The notes: a model not told the origin generated them from the sequence alone. 64,000 nucleotides of DNA from Zobellia alginiliquefaciens (GCF_029323795.1 NZ_CP119758.1:992001-1056000); one strand, 5' to 3'. Positions 17,884 to 26,659 are shown, counted from the stretch's first letter. Numbers and translations are program-made.

Positions 17884-18639
17884 ATGACCGTCTTTAGAAA
17901 GATCAGAAAGAAACTTTTGGGCTCCGGTAAACTCAAAAGTTACCTCGTTTACGCTTTTGGAGAAATTTTACTTATTGCGATAGGTATTTTAATTGCATGG
18001 AAAATTAACGACCTGAACGAAATACGTAAAAATCGAATCGTAGAGCTCAAAATATACGAAAGTCTGTATGATGAGTTGAACACCAATTTAAAAGTTCTAA
18101 ATTCTACTATAGACCGGTATTCCAGCACTTCCAAAACCTTGGAAAGCACTATGAACTACATAGGTCTGATGTCTAATGAAATTACCCTAGGTGCGAGAGA
18201 TACTATTGTTCATATTAACTACTCCGAGATCAATCTGCTTAGTGGTGCACTCAATTCCGTTATTAATACTACCAAATTAGAACTTATTGAAAGTGACTCG
18301 CTCAAAAGCCTGATTACCAATTACCCCGCAGAAATACAACGTTTAAAATCTATTGATTCTAAAATAAAGGAAATAGTTTTAGACCGTTTACAGCCCACTT
18401 TAGAGAAGCACTTGGCACTTAAGGATATGTTAGCTAAAGACAATCCTAAATACACTCGGATAAAGACTTTTGGAGAAGAATCCAACTACTATGACTTATT
18501 GCATAGTAAAGATTACCAGAATAGTTTGGTAGACCGCCTTTTACAAACTGAAAATCTACTTACCAGTGCTAAGAAATTAAGAAATAGGACCCAGGTGATG
18601 TCCATAAAACTGAAAGAGGAACTGGGCTATGAGCTTTAA
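17884..18639 (+). CDS. DUF6090-like membrane-anchored protein
   Basis: A 251-residue protein with a short basic N terminus, one membrane helix (Y-A-F-G-E-I-L-L-I-A-I-G-I-L-I-A-W) followed by K-I-N-D-L-N-E, then a long helical region rich in Leu, Ser, Lys and Glu with coiled-coil character. The E-I-L-L-I-x-I-G-I-x-x-A-x-x-I-N-D-x-N-E block is typical of the DUF6090 family in Flavobacteriia. The function is unknown. It begins 3 nt after the SCO gene and is the last plus-strand gene before the second LytTR pair. Confidence 0.8.
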   Translation: MTVFRKIRKKLLGSGKLKSYLVYAFGEILLIAIGILIAWKINDLNEIRKNRIVELKIYESLYDELNTNLKVLNSTIDRYSSTSKTLESTMNYIGLMSNEITLGARDTIVHINYSEINLLSGALNSVINTTKLELIESDSLKSLITNYPAEIQRLKSIDSKIKEIVLDRLQPTLEKHLALKDMLAKDNPKYTRIKTFGEESNYYDLLHSKDYQNSLVDRLLQTENLLTSAKKLRNRTQVMSIKLKEELGYEL

Positions 18640-18682
18640 AACCCTCTATTTTTCCTTCTGAAATCTTCAATAAAAATAATTC

Positions 18683-19414
18683 TTACAGCCCCAACATAGA
18701 GAAAAATTGAGTCTTGTGACTTTCTCCAATAGGAATACGAATATCATCTATTACAATTCTATTACGTTGTATGGTTTTGATGAAATTTACATTCACTACA
18801 AAGGACTTGTGCACCCTTATAAATTGATTCCTCGGTAATTTCTCCAATATGTCCTTAAAACTAAGTAAGGTTAAAATGGCCTTATTTGACCCTACCACAT
18901 GAATTTTTAAATAATCCTTAAGACCCTGAACATATTGAATATCGTCCAAATCTATCTTTACACTTTCATGTTCAGATTTTACAAAAATAAATTTCTGGCT
19001 TTCATTACCATCTCCGCGGGAAGGGAATACATTGGCAGCCGTTGATACCGGGGTATCTTTACGACTCAATAACTCTTTTGCCCTTAATACCGCTTTTATA
19101 AAACGCTGATAAGGAATGGGCTTTACAAGGTAATCTACCGCATTCAGCTCAAAACCTTCTACGGCATATTGAGAGTAAGCCGTAGTAAAGATAAAAAGTG
19201 GCCGGTTGTCCAACGCGCTAATAAAATCCAGCCCGTTTATTTGTGGCATTTCTATATCACAGAAGATTACATCTACCTTTTGCTCGTTAATTGCCGGAAT
19301 AGCCTCAAGGGGATTTGTAAACGTACCTACCACCTCAACAAAACCTACTTTTTTACAATAATCTACCAATATTTCTATGGCCAACGGTTCATCGTCAATT
19401 AGTATACAATTCAT
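18683..19414 (-). CDS. LytTR-family response regulator 2
   Basis: A 243-residue regulator with acidic pocket D7-D8, phospho-acceptor D53 (F-C-D-I-E-M-P), a K-P-I-P loop, and a C-terminal LytTR domain (Y-V-Q-G-L-K-D-Y-L-K-I, F-I-R-V-H-K-S-F-V-V-N). It is clearly paralogous to regulator 1. It follows kinase 2 by 3 nt in an operon whose first gene encodes a DUF4907 protein, and it converges on the DUF6090 gene with 43 nt between them; I see no strong terminator there. Confidence 0.95.
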   Translation of the reverse strand: MNCILIDDEPLAIEILVDYCKKVGFVEVVGTFTNPLEAIPAINEQKVDVIFCDIEMPQINGLDFISALDNRPLFIFTTAYSQYAVEGFELNAVDYLVKPIPYQRFIKAVLRAKELLSRKDTPVSTAANVFPSRGDGNESQKFIFVKSEHESVKIDLDDIQYVQGLKDYLKIHVVGSNKAILTLLSFKDILEKLPRNQFIRVHKSFVVNVNFIKTIQRNRIVIDDIRIPIGESHKTQFFSMLGL

Positions 19415-19417
19415 AAT

Positions 19418-20455
19418 TTATAGGTTTAAAATTAAATTAACTTCATAGTTTTCTCCATCATCTTCTATTTCTAGAAAATGCGAATTGGGGTATAAAAAAT
19501 TCAATCTGTTCTTAACATTTTGAAGCCCTACACCACTATTTTCACTTTTTACTCTTTGCTTTCCTATTTTGTTTATCACGTACAATTGTATGGACTTCTC
19601 CTGTACTAGCAGGTTTATTTTTACCATAGTTTTACCTTGGTAGTCCGTTCCGTATTTAAAGGCATTTTCAATAAACGAAATAAATAATAGCGACGGAATA
19701 ATTTTATTGGAATCGTCTCCCGAAATTTTTAAGAACACATTTTCACTATCGGCCAATCTTAACCTTTGTAATGCTACATAACTCTTTATGTACTCTATCT
19801 CCTTATCCAACGGTACCAAATCTTTATCCGCCTCATAAATCATATATCGCATCAGTTCTGATAAATTGATAATTGCTTCGGAAGTATGCGGTGATTTTTT
19901 TACCGATAACGAGTAAATAGTATTGAGAGAATTAAATAGAAAATGTGGGTTCAACTGAGTTTTTAAGAATTGAAGCTCTGATTGTACTTTTTCCTTTTCG
20001 ACCGTCTTGCGAAGATTCTCGTTTCTTTGCAGTTCCGTATACACACGGAGCATAATGGCAAAAATGTAGGGAACAGCAAAACTTACCACTGGCATTAAAG
20101 AAAATCTAAACGGGCCCCTAGCTTCCCTATGCTCCTTCATGCGTTCTACAAAAGGGGCCAAGTTTTTGGGCATTTCCGGAGGAAATATATTATGAAGTCC
20201 ATAACTAACGGCAAACAACAACACAATAGAAATACCTATATAGGTTTTCATTTTATCCCTAAGTAAAAAGTTAGGGACCAAATAATAATAATTGAAATAG
20301 AATATTGCCACAGCCATTACCCATTTAACAACGATATTAAACGGTATGGACCTTGACTCCAGGAAAAACGGGTATACTATTAACCCAAAAACCGCACACC
20401 ATAAGAAGGTATGTACCAACCATTGTGGCAAATATTTTCTTTTGGAGGCGTTCAT
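19418..20455 (-). CDS. LytS-like sensor histidine kinase 2
   Basis: A 345-residue PF06580-type kinase: about four membrane helices, then T-Q-L-N-P-H-F-L-F-N-S-L-N-T with the phosphorylated His and an ATPase domain with F-I-E-N-A-F-K-Y-G and G-V-G-L-Q-N-V. The loop after the third helix is charged (F-P-P-E-M-P-K-N-L-A, M-K-E-H-R-E-A-R), where kinase 1 has a Pro/Gly-rich loop, so the two probably answer different signals. It starts 3 nt after the DUF4907 gene and ends 3 nt before regulator 2. Confidence 0.94.
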   Translation of the reverse strand: MNASKRKYLPQWLVHTFLWCAVFGLIVYPFFLESRSIPFNIVVKWVMAVAIFYFNYYYLVPNFLLRDKMKTYIGISIVLLFAVSYGLHNIFPPEMPKNLAPFVERMKEHREARGPFRFSLMPVVSFAVPYIFAIMLRVYTELQRNENLRKTVEKEKVQSELQFLKTQLNPHFLFNSLNTIYSLSVKKSPHTSEAIINLSELMRYMIYEADKDLVPLDKEIEYIKSYVALQRLRLADSENVFLKISGDDSNKIIPSLLFISFIENAFKYGTDYQGKTMVKINLLVQEKSIQLYVINKIGKQRVKSENSGVGLQNVKNRLNFLYPNSHFLEIEDDGENYEVNLILNL

Positions 20456-20458
20456 TTT

Positions 20459-20788
20459 TTACTGATTTTGAATAGTAATATTCAGATTTTTGAGTTCAGA
20501 AACGGTTATAAACGGAGCTTCGCCTTTTTTTATTTTTTTGAGAACCTCATCACCAATCAATTGAGCCTCTTTCTCTGTTTTAAACGGTAATTCTCCTTGA
20601 ATTGCAGGTATAAACTCTTGTTTTACCAGAATCTTATCGGCATGTAAAATTTGATATCCAAATCCTTCACCTACTTCTATCACCTCTGAATGAAGTCCTT
20701 TTTGCTTTGCTTCCCCAGCGCTAAAGTTAAATGCAATATAAGCAACGACTGCGACCAATACTGCCAATAAAAAGTGAATTTTTTTCAT
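20459..20788 (-). CDS. DUF4907 protein heading the LytTR operon
   Basis: A 109-residue protein with an N-terminal hydrophobic segment (H-F-L-L-A-V-L-V-A-V-V-A-Y-I-A), then a small domain (G-F-G-Y-Q-I-L, I-P-A-I-Q-G-E-L-P-F-K-T-E-K-E-A, I-T-V-S-E-L-K-N-L) matching DUF4907. It is probably exported or anchored in the inner membrane facing the periplasm. It is the first gene of the operon with kinase 2 and regulator 2 (3-nt spacings), so it may be a sensor accessory; that is inference. In other flavobacteria this family also occurs near Kelch and DUF4270 genes, as here. Confidence 0.85.
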   Translation of the reverse strand: MKKIHFLLAVLVAVVAYIAFNFSAGEAKQKGLHSEVIEVGEGFGYQILHADKILVKQEFIPAIQGELPFKTEKEAQLIGDEVLKKIKKGEAPFITVSELKNLNITIQNQ

Positions 20789-20800
20789 GATATATCCAAT

Positions 20801-20835
20801 TAAAAAATGGGGCAGACTTAAAAGTACTGCCCCAT
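20801..20835 (-). terminator. Terminator after the Kelch gene
   Basis: Nine-base-pair perfect stem (20827-20835 with 20807-20815) followed on the minus strand by a run of Ts. It separates the Kelch gene from the DUF4907/LytTR operon, so the latter needs its own promoter or read-through. Confidence 0.8.
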
Positions 20836-20857
20836 AACTAACTCAAATAACTATTTT

Positions 20858-21853
20858 TTAATCTTCATCATCGTATTCATCAAAAGGAAGAAACTCATAT
20901 AAATCATCTAAATAAAGGCTACCTGTTCTACCTAGGCCAACCACGGCTCTAGATCCATTAGAAAATGCTACGCCATCTTGTCTTGTAGTGCCTTCAAAAC
21001 TAGTTTTCAACTCCCAATCATCCGTACTAGGGTCATATTGCCAAACAGAACCTAAGGTTCCTCCAGACAGACCACAAGCAATATAACCGTAGCCGTTTAA
21101 CGTAAAGCCTACTGCATTGCTTCGTACTATACTATAATCATCTTCCTCGTCCAGGTCTAATTTTTTAGTCCAACTTTCAGTTGCGGCATCAAAGGCCCAA
21201 AAATCATTAAGGTAAATTCCGTTAGATACGCCGGTGCCTAAATACACTTGGTCACCAATAGTAAAAGTTGTAGCCGCTCTTCTTTTATCCCCACCAAAAC
21301 CAACTAGTTCCGACCAAGAATCCGTATTTGGGTCATATTTCCAGAAATCCTTACGATCATTTTCCCCGTCATATCCCGTACCGAAGTAGCCAAAACCGTT
21401 CATTCCGAAAGCAATTGCACTTCTTCTTGCCGTAGAAGGCAAAGAAGCTATGGCCTGCCAAGAATTAGAATTAGGATTATAAGAGAAAAAATCCCCCAAT
21501 TCATCCAATCCATCATATCCGGAACCAATATAACCTGTACCATCAATCTGAAAACCTACGGCGGCATTTCTAGCGCTTCCTATAAAATCTGCTTTCTGAG
21601 ACCAGAAATCACCATCCATATCATAGGCCCATAAAGAAGTAAGGTAGTCATCCCCATCATACCCCACTCCAGAATACCCTATGTTACCAATAGTAAAAGT
21701 TGATGTGCCACTACGGGGGCTACCATCAAAAACAGACCTATCTACCCAGTTACCCAGATACTCATCATCGTCATCACTAGAACAACTTACCAATGAAAAA
21801 ATCATTGTGCTAAAAATTGTTACCGTCCCTATATAGTACTTGAATCCTTTCAT
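20858..21853 (-). CDS. Kelch-repeat lipoprotein
   Basis: A 331-residue lipoprotein (L-V-S-C, then a run of Ser and Asp). About six Kelch-type blades follow, with repeated G-Y-x-G-x-G-Y-D-G and F-W-x-Y-D-P-x-T-x-x-W patterns (D-F-F-S-Y-N-P-N-S-N-S-W, D-F-W-K-Y-D-P-N-T-D-S-W, D-F-W-A-F-D-A-A-T-E-S-W), giving a six-bladed propeller. The tail is acidic. Kelch propellers bind proteins or glycans or carry enzyme activity; no active site stands out. It is divergent from the DUF4270 gene. Confidence 0.9.
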   Translation of the reverse strand: MKGFKYYIGTVTIFSTMIFSLVSCSSDDDDEYLGNWVDRSVFDGSPRSGTSTFTIGNIGYSGVGYDGDDYLTSLWAYDMDGDFWSQKADFIGSARNAAVGFQIDGTGYIGSGYDGLDELGDFFSYNPNSNSWQAIASLPSTARRSAIAFGMNGFGYFGTGYDGENDRKDFWKYDPNTDSWSELVGFGGDKRRAATTFTIGDQVYLGTGVSNGIYLNDFWAFDAATESWTKKLDLDEEDDYSIVRSNAVGFTLNGYGYIACGLSGGTLGSVWQYDPSTDDWELKTSFEGTTRQDGVAFSNGSRAVVGLGRTGSLYLDDLYEFLPFDEYDDED

Positions 21854-21889
21854 GCGCTTCTTCTATTTTGTTCGCCAGTTAATTTTCAT

Positions 21890-21897
21890 CAAAACTA
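21890..21897 (-). promoter_or_regulatory. Kelch gene promoter -7 element
   Basis: The minus strand reads TAGTTTTG, an exact TAnnTTTG match, 36 nt before the Kelch start codon. No clear TTG -33 element is seen. Confidence 0.45.
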
Positions 21898-22088
21898 GAA
21901 CACGGTTCCCACCCATGAAACCGAAATAGATGAAGCCACTTATTTAACACATGAACATGGCTTTTTAATCTACCAAAACCATTTTCTATTTAATAGCTAA
22001 AATTCAGGTATTCGTCTCATAACTATGGGGTTTGGTCTATTCTGGTTTTTATGCCCTTACCTGCACAATACATTTACGCTCAAATTAT

Positions 22089-23408
22089 ATGGATATGAAA
22101 ATTACATTGGCCATCCTTGTTTGCCTATCACTCCTAGTTTCATGCAGTACCGATGCGGTTAACGATTCAGATTTTGAAGCAGGAGACATTTTTACCGATA
22201 GTGATATACGCGTGGTTCAACTAGATACCATGACCGTAGATTTTTCTACTATGAAGTTTGATAGTGTAGATACGTCACAGTCCGTTCGTATGCTCCTTGG
22301 CAAATACAAAGACCCGGTTTACGGAACAGTCAAAGGAGCAAGCTTTATGGAATTTATACCAAGTTCATATTTTATTGATACAGATGCCGAATTTGATAGT
22401 ATAACTTTTATCCTTAGGCCGGACAACTACTATTATAACGATACACTACAATCTAGCACCCTTCATATTAAGGAGTTGAGTGAAGCCTTAAAACCGGAAG
22501 ATGGAGTTAATTTTTATAATACCAGTACAATAGATTTTTATGAAGAGGATTTAGGTGAGCTCACCTATATCCCAAGACCACTCTCAACAGACTCCCTTGA
22601 AGTAAAACTCTTGGACACCTTTGGTTTTAGTCTATTTGATAATTTTCAGCAGAAAAAAATTACCACTTATGACGAGTATAGAAATTCCTATTACGGTATA
22701 ACCATTCAACCGGATGATACCGATGATGGTCCTATAATAGGTTTTTCATTACTCTCCACCATGAGGCTTTATTACAGTATTGCAGGTGAAGAGGAGCGCA
22801 CCCAGTCTTATACAGACTTCACAATTAATACTACAAGTTCACCCGTTCCATTTTTCAATCAGGTTTCTGCTGAGGAACCAAATGAATATTTAAAGTCATT
22901 AACTGACCAAGAAACGAACCTTCACAGCACGGAAACCGATAATCTAAGCTTTATACAATCTAGCATAGGCATTGCAACTAGATTAGAATTTCCTAATATA
23001 AAATCTGTATTTGACATTCAAGGAGAAGGCACCCTTCTTGATGCCTCCCTTAAAATTTCGCCTTCGGTTAATAGTTATGACGACTTATTGACCTTAAGAG
23101 ATACGCTATCTGTATTCGTGGTCGACCAAAACAACGAGCTTACCAGTCAATTGTTTTCAACAGATGGCAGTGTAGCACAGGCAATTTTGAACCGTAGCAA
23201 TCAAGAGTTTAATGACATCTATTACGAGTTGCCCTTAAGTGGTTATTTAGAGGGATTGATTTCTACTGACCAAGAATCATCCGACGCCCTGATTCTATTA
23301 CCAAGCGATTACAATTCGACTGTGGACCGTTTTGTTCTCAATACAGATATAAACTCTCAAAGTACCACACTTGAACTTACTTATGCGATTTATGACGAAG
23401 ATGAATAA
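22089..23408 (+). CDS. DUF4270 lipoprotein
   Basis: A protein of about 439 residues with a lipoprotein signal (L-L-V-S-C) and the DUF4270 layout: an early Asp/Thr-rich stretch, G-K-Y-K-D-P-V-Y-G-T-V-K-G, an L-x-I-K-E-L-type strand and later beta blocks (L-x-D-A-S-L-K-I, L-I-L-L-P-S). DUF4270 proteins are surface lipoproteins restricted to Bacteroidota with no established role. ATG 22089 and ATG 22095 are both possible; a TTG at 22032 would put non-signal sequence in front and is rejected. Its stop codon overlaps the next gene by 8 nt, so the two products are coupled. Confidence 0.88.
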   Translation: MDMKITLAILVCLSLLVSCSTDAVNDSDFEAGDIFTDSDIRVVQLDTMTVDFSTMKFDSVDTSQSVRMLLGKYKDPVYGTVKGASFMEFIPSSYFIDTDAEFDSITFILRPDNYYYNDTLQSSTLHIKELSEALKPEDGVNFYNTSTIDFYEEDLGELTYIPRPLSTDSLEVKLLDTFGFSLFDNFQQKKITTYDEYRNSYYGITIQPDDTDDGPIIGFSLLSTMRLYYSIAGEEERTQSYTDFTINTTSSPVPFFNQVSAEEPNEYLKSLTDQETNLHSTETDNLSFIQSSIGIATRLEFPNIKSVFDIQGEGTLLDASLKISPSVNSYDDLLTLRDTLSVFVVDQNNELTSQLFSTDGSVAQAILNRSNQEFNDIYYELPLSGYLEGLISTDQESSDALILLPSDYNSTVDRFVLNTDINSQSTTLELTYAIYDEDE

Positions 23409-24645
23409 TGCTTTACTGTTTTCCGTGTTTATACTTTTAATCCACGTGTCGGCACAAGCACAATCCGAAGGTTTAACCAGCTCTCCATATTCATTATATG
23501 GCCTTGGAGCTATAAACCAATCTAGCATTGGGCGTACCAACGGTATGGGGTATACTGGAATCGGCCTTAAAACTTCAAACCAAATAAACAATCTAAACCC
23601 CGCAAACTTTGCTTTGATTCCTAAGGGCTCATTTTTTTATGATGTTGGAATAAAAGCCGAATACAATCAATATAGCAACAAAGCGGATAGCGAAACAAAA
23701 ACAACCTTTAACTTCTCCAATTTAGCCATGGCCTTTAGGGTAGCTGAAGGATTGGGCGCAGGAATCTCTCTTGTACCCTACAGCGAAATGGGGTACTCAC
23801 TTATTGGAATTACATCTAATATTGAAGGAACGGAAGAAACCTTTGAAAGTAACGTAAACGGAATTGGAGGTTTAAGCGAGCTTAAGTTTAATTTAGGATA
23901 CAGCGTTATGCCAAATTTCAGATTTGGCGCCAATGCCTCCATACTCTTTGGCAACATTGAAGAAAGTGAAGCTTTTGTTCTAAATCAAAGTACATTTAGC
24001 TCTGAGGAAACCACAAACTATTCCGGTATTCGCTTTGGACTAGGTATGCAGTTTGATGTGACCGATAATTTTACTATTGGTAGCACCGTTCAATTTCCTA
24101 CAAGCTTAAAGGGTAACATAAAACGTTCCATCACCAAAAGCTTAGATGGCACGGAAATTACCGTAGAAGATGGGGCAAGTGATACTTCCGAAAATTTCAG
24201 CATGCCTCTAGAAGTAGGCTTAGGTATAAGTACAAACATCTTTGATTCCTTTACCGTGAGTGCAGACTACAAAAAGAACTATTGGGACGCCACAGGACAA
24301 ACAGAAAGTTTAGGAAGTTATGCAGACCAAGACATTTACGCCATTGGCCTGGAGTATGTAAAAAATCCTACCAGCTATAAATACGCCGATCGTATACGCT
24401 ACAGAACAGGTTTTAATTATGACAATGGATACCTTGCCATTAATGGGCAAAAAGTAGACGGATATAACCTTACAGCAGGCATTGGCATACCTATAGGACA
24501 GGGTCAAAAATCTATGATGAACCTATCTTATAGCTATGGCTCCAAAGGTCAGATTCAAAATATATTGATAAAAGAAAACTTTCACCTATTAACATTGAAT
24601 TTTAGCTTAGAAGACCTTTGGTTCCAAAAGCGAAAAATTAATTAG
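23401..24645 (+). CDS. Outer-membrane beta-barrel protein coupled to DUF4270
   Basis: A 414-residue protein with a signal peptide ending A-Q-A-Q and a porin-like body of alternating strands with many aromatic residues. Early features are S-P-Y-S-L-Y-G-L-G and a G-R-T-N-G-M-G-Y-T-G-I-G block, resembling FadL/OmpP1-type transporters, though the hatch motif is not clear. ATG 23401 is chosen because it starts the signal peptide directly; earlier in-frame starts lie inside the DUF4270 gene. The 8-nt overlap suggests the lipoprotein and the barrel act together at the outer membrane. Confidence 0.82.
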   Translation: MNNALLFSVFILLIHVSAQAQSEGLTSSPYSLYGLGAINQSSIGRTNGMGYTGIGLKTSNQINNLNPANFALIPKGSFFYDVGIKAEYNQYSNKADSETKTTFNFSNLAMAFRVAEGLGAGISLVPYSEMGYSLIGITSNIEGTEETFESNVNGIGGLSELKFNLGYSVMPNFRFGANASILFGNIEESEAFVLNQSTFSSEETTNYSGIRFGLGMQFDVTDNFTIGSTVQFPTSLKGNIKRSITKSLDGTEITVEDGASDTSENFSMPLEVGLGISTNIFDSFTVSADYKKNYWDATGQTESLGSYADQDIYAIGLEYVKNPTSYKYADRIRYRTGFNYDNGYLAINGQKVDGYNLTAGIGIPIGQGQKSMMNLSYSYGSKGQIQNILIKENFHLLTLNFSLEDLWFQKRKIN

Positions 24646-24653
24646 AATATCTT

Positions 24654-25586
24654 CTATTTTGACCGTGGCAGAAAAACCTCGGCCATCATGCAACGTGCAC
24701 TACCTCCACCACAAGTTTCAATAGTTTCTAAAGAACTATGAATAATTTCGCAATGCTTTTCAATAGCTTCAATTTGTGACGGAGTTAGACTATGATATGC
24801 AGATGAGCTCATTACTAAATAACGCTTTTCATTCCCTCCCAAAACCTGGAGCATGTTACCCGCAAAATGATGCATTTGCTGTTCTGTAATGGCAATTACT
24901 TCTTTCCCATCCTGTTTCAGGTGATCCACTACGTTTTTCCGCTCTTTTTTATCATCAATGGTATCAAGACAAATAACAGAAAAGTCTTCTGCCAAACACA
25001 TCATTACATTGGTATGATAAATTGGCATTCGCTTACCTCCTACCGATTGGTTGGCCGTAAAAATAACCGGCGAGTATTCAAAATCTTCGCAAAACTCAAT
25101 GAACAAGCCTTCATCCGCCCTATCAGAAAGAGCACAATAGGCTTTGTTATTCACCCTATCCAATGCCATGCTACCTGTAGCTTCTAGAAACACATTTTCT
25201 TCTTCCGCCGATGTGTAATCAACTACGTTTTCTATGGTCAAACCATTTTCCTCAAGAATATCCAAAATATCCTCACGTCTTTCACTGCGCCTGTTCTCAG
25301 CGAACATAGGATACAACCCTACCGTACCGTTTGCATGAAATGAAATCCAATTATTAGGAAATATAGAATCTGGAGTATCTGGCTCCTTGGTATCTTCAAC
25401 TACAACTACGTTCACTCCTTTTGAACGTAAAATCTCTACAAAAGCATCAAACTCCTGCTGCGCTTTCTCATTGATCGTCGTATTCTGAACATCTATATCT
25501 TCTTGAAAATAATTGTTTACCGCAGTCTGTTCGTTCATTCGGAAATTGACCGGGCGAATCATTAGTATGGTGTTCGTAATCTGCAT
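24654..25586 (-). CDS. ctlX: CtlX-type citrulline/guanidine hydrolase
   Basis: A 310-residue member of the amidinotransferase/arginine deiminase fold. Catalytic-site candidates are visible: F-L-E-A-T-G-S (acid), H-T-N-V-M-M-C (His) and the C-terminal nucleophile Cys in G-G-S-A-R-C-M-M-A-E. N-terminal I-R-P-x-x-F and F-P-N-N-W-I-S-F-H are typical of the group named citrulline utilisation hydrolase (CtlX). The role is probably breakdown of citrulline or a related ureido or guanidino compound, but the exact substrate is uncertain. It has an exact -7 element at 25609-25616 and lies downstream of a second enzyme of the same fold. Confidence 0.85.
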   Translation of the reverse strand: MQITNTILMIRPVNFRMNEQTAVNNYFQEDIDVQNTTINEKAQQEFDAFVEILRSKGVNVVVVEDTKEPDTPDSIFPNNWISFHANGTVGLYPMFAENRRSERREDILDILEENGLTIENVVDYTSAEEENVFLEATGSMALDRVNNKAYCALSDRADEGLFIEFCEDFEYSPVIFTANQSVGGKRMPIYHTNVMMCLAEDFSVICLDTIDDKKERKNVVDHLKQDGKEVIAITEQQMHHFAGNMLQVLGGNEKRYLVMSSSAYHSLTPSQIEAIEKHCEIIHSSLETIETCGGGSARCMMAEVFLPRSK

Positions 25587-25608
25587 AGGAAACTCATTTA
25601 AATTTAGG

Positions 25609-25616
25609 CAAAATTA
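25609..25616 (-). promoter_or_regulatory. ctlX promoter -7 element
   Basis: The minus strand reads TAATTTTG, matching TAnnTTTG, 22 nt before the start codon. No TTG box was identified at the usual distance. Confidence 0.45.
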
Positions 25617-25730
25617 GGACTTTTAAAACGGTATGACCTAGTATAAATTGGAAAATAAGAAAAGGGGAAACTAGACCTATAAAGTAATTTCAGACCTTCT
25701 AAAAATTGGATTTTAGTATATTAAAAAGTA

Positions 25731-26645
25731 CTACTCACGAACTAGTGGCAAGGTGCTACACCGTAGAAGACCTTCTTGTTTAGCAATCTCGCCATAGGGA
25801 ATCTCTTCTACCGTAAAACCTTGCTCCCTCAGCCAATTATTAAGGCGTGTAAAGTTCTTTTCTGATACTATTACTTCCGGAGAAATAGAAAATACATTAC
25901 TAAACATTTGATACATTTCATCCGGTGAAATCTCAAAGACATTTTCTTTTCCGAAAAAATCAACCAACCATTGATATTCTTCTTCTACCAAGAATCCGTT
26001 TTTGTGCAAAATAGCTTTTCCTTTTCCCAAGGGCTGAAAGCAACAGTCTAAGTGCAACGCATTCTGTTTTGCATCGGAATTTGATTTCCTCAGTTGGAAT
26101 GATTTTACTTTTTTATGAGGAAATTGTTCTGTAATATAATCAACGGCAGCTTGATTTGTTCTTGCCGTAATATAACTAGCATAATCTTCTGCCGTATAGG
26201 TGCCGATAAAAATATAATCCCCCCAAGGCATAACATCACCACCTTCTACATGCACTTCTTCGGGCGGATGTAAGATTTGTTGTTCTTTAATTTTATCCAA
26301 TACGTGAAGAATGGCTTCAACCTCTTTTTCTCTATCGGGTAAAATATTGGCTATAATAAGTTTGTCTTCTATGACAAAGGCGATATCCCTGGAAAAAATC
26401 TGATTACAATCAGTTAAGACTTCGGGTCTATAAACCTGAACATCATATTTACGAAACACCTCTGCAAAAGCATCCATTTCCCGAATCATATCCGCTTCCT
26501 GGGGGTATGTCCCCGCCAAAATGTGTTCCAATGATTTAGGGTCGTAGGCCTCCTCTGGTTTAGGTGTTGGGCCGCTACTTTTTGCAGTACCCAAAACCAA
26601 TACCTTTAACCTTGAAATTTCATCGTTAACGTGAAGCTTAAGCAT
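25731..26645 (-). CDS. DDAH/arginine deiminase-like hydrolase
   Basis: A 304-residue enzyme of the guanidino-group-modifying superfamily. Visible are S-R-D-I-A-F-V, the acidic site E-G-G-D-V-M-P, the catalytic-type His in L-H-L-D-C-C-F-Q-P-L and the nucleophile Cys near the C terminus (L-L-R-C-S-T-L-P-L). The layout fits dimethylarginine dimethylaminohydrolase or small arginine deiminase-like proteins that release citrulline. The next gene downstream, ctlX, could then act on citrulline, but 144 nt and a separate -7 element separate them. A full promoter lies only a few bases upstream of the start. Confidence 0.83.
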   Translation of the reverse strand: MLKLHVNDEISRLKVLVLGTAKSSGPTPKPEEAYDPKSLEHILAGTYPQEADMIREMDAFAEVFRKYDVQVYRPEVLTDCNQIFSRDIAFVIEDKLIIANILPDREKEVEAILHVLDKIKEQQILHPPEEVHVEGGDVMPWGDYIFIGTYTAEDYASYITARTNQAAVDYITEQFPHKKVKSFQLRKSNSDAKQNALHLDCCFQPLGKGKAILHKNGFLVEEEYQWLVDFFGKENVFEISPDEMYQMFSNVFSISPEVIVSEKNFTRLNNWLREQGFTVEEIPYGEIAKQEGLLRCSTLPLVRE

Positions 26646-26659
26646 AACCTTTTTGCCGG

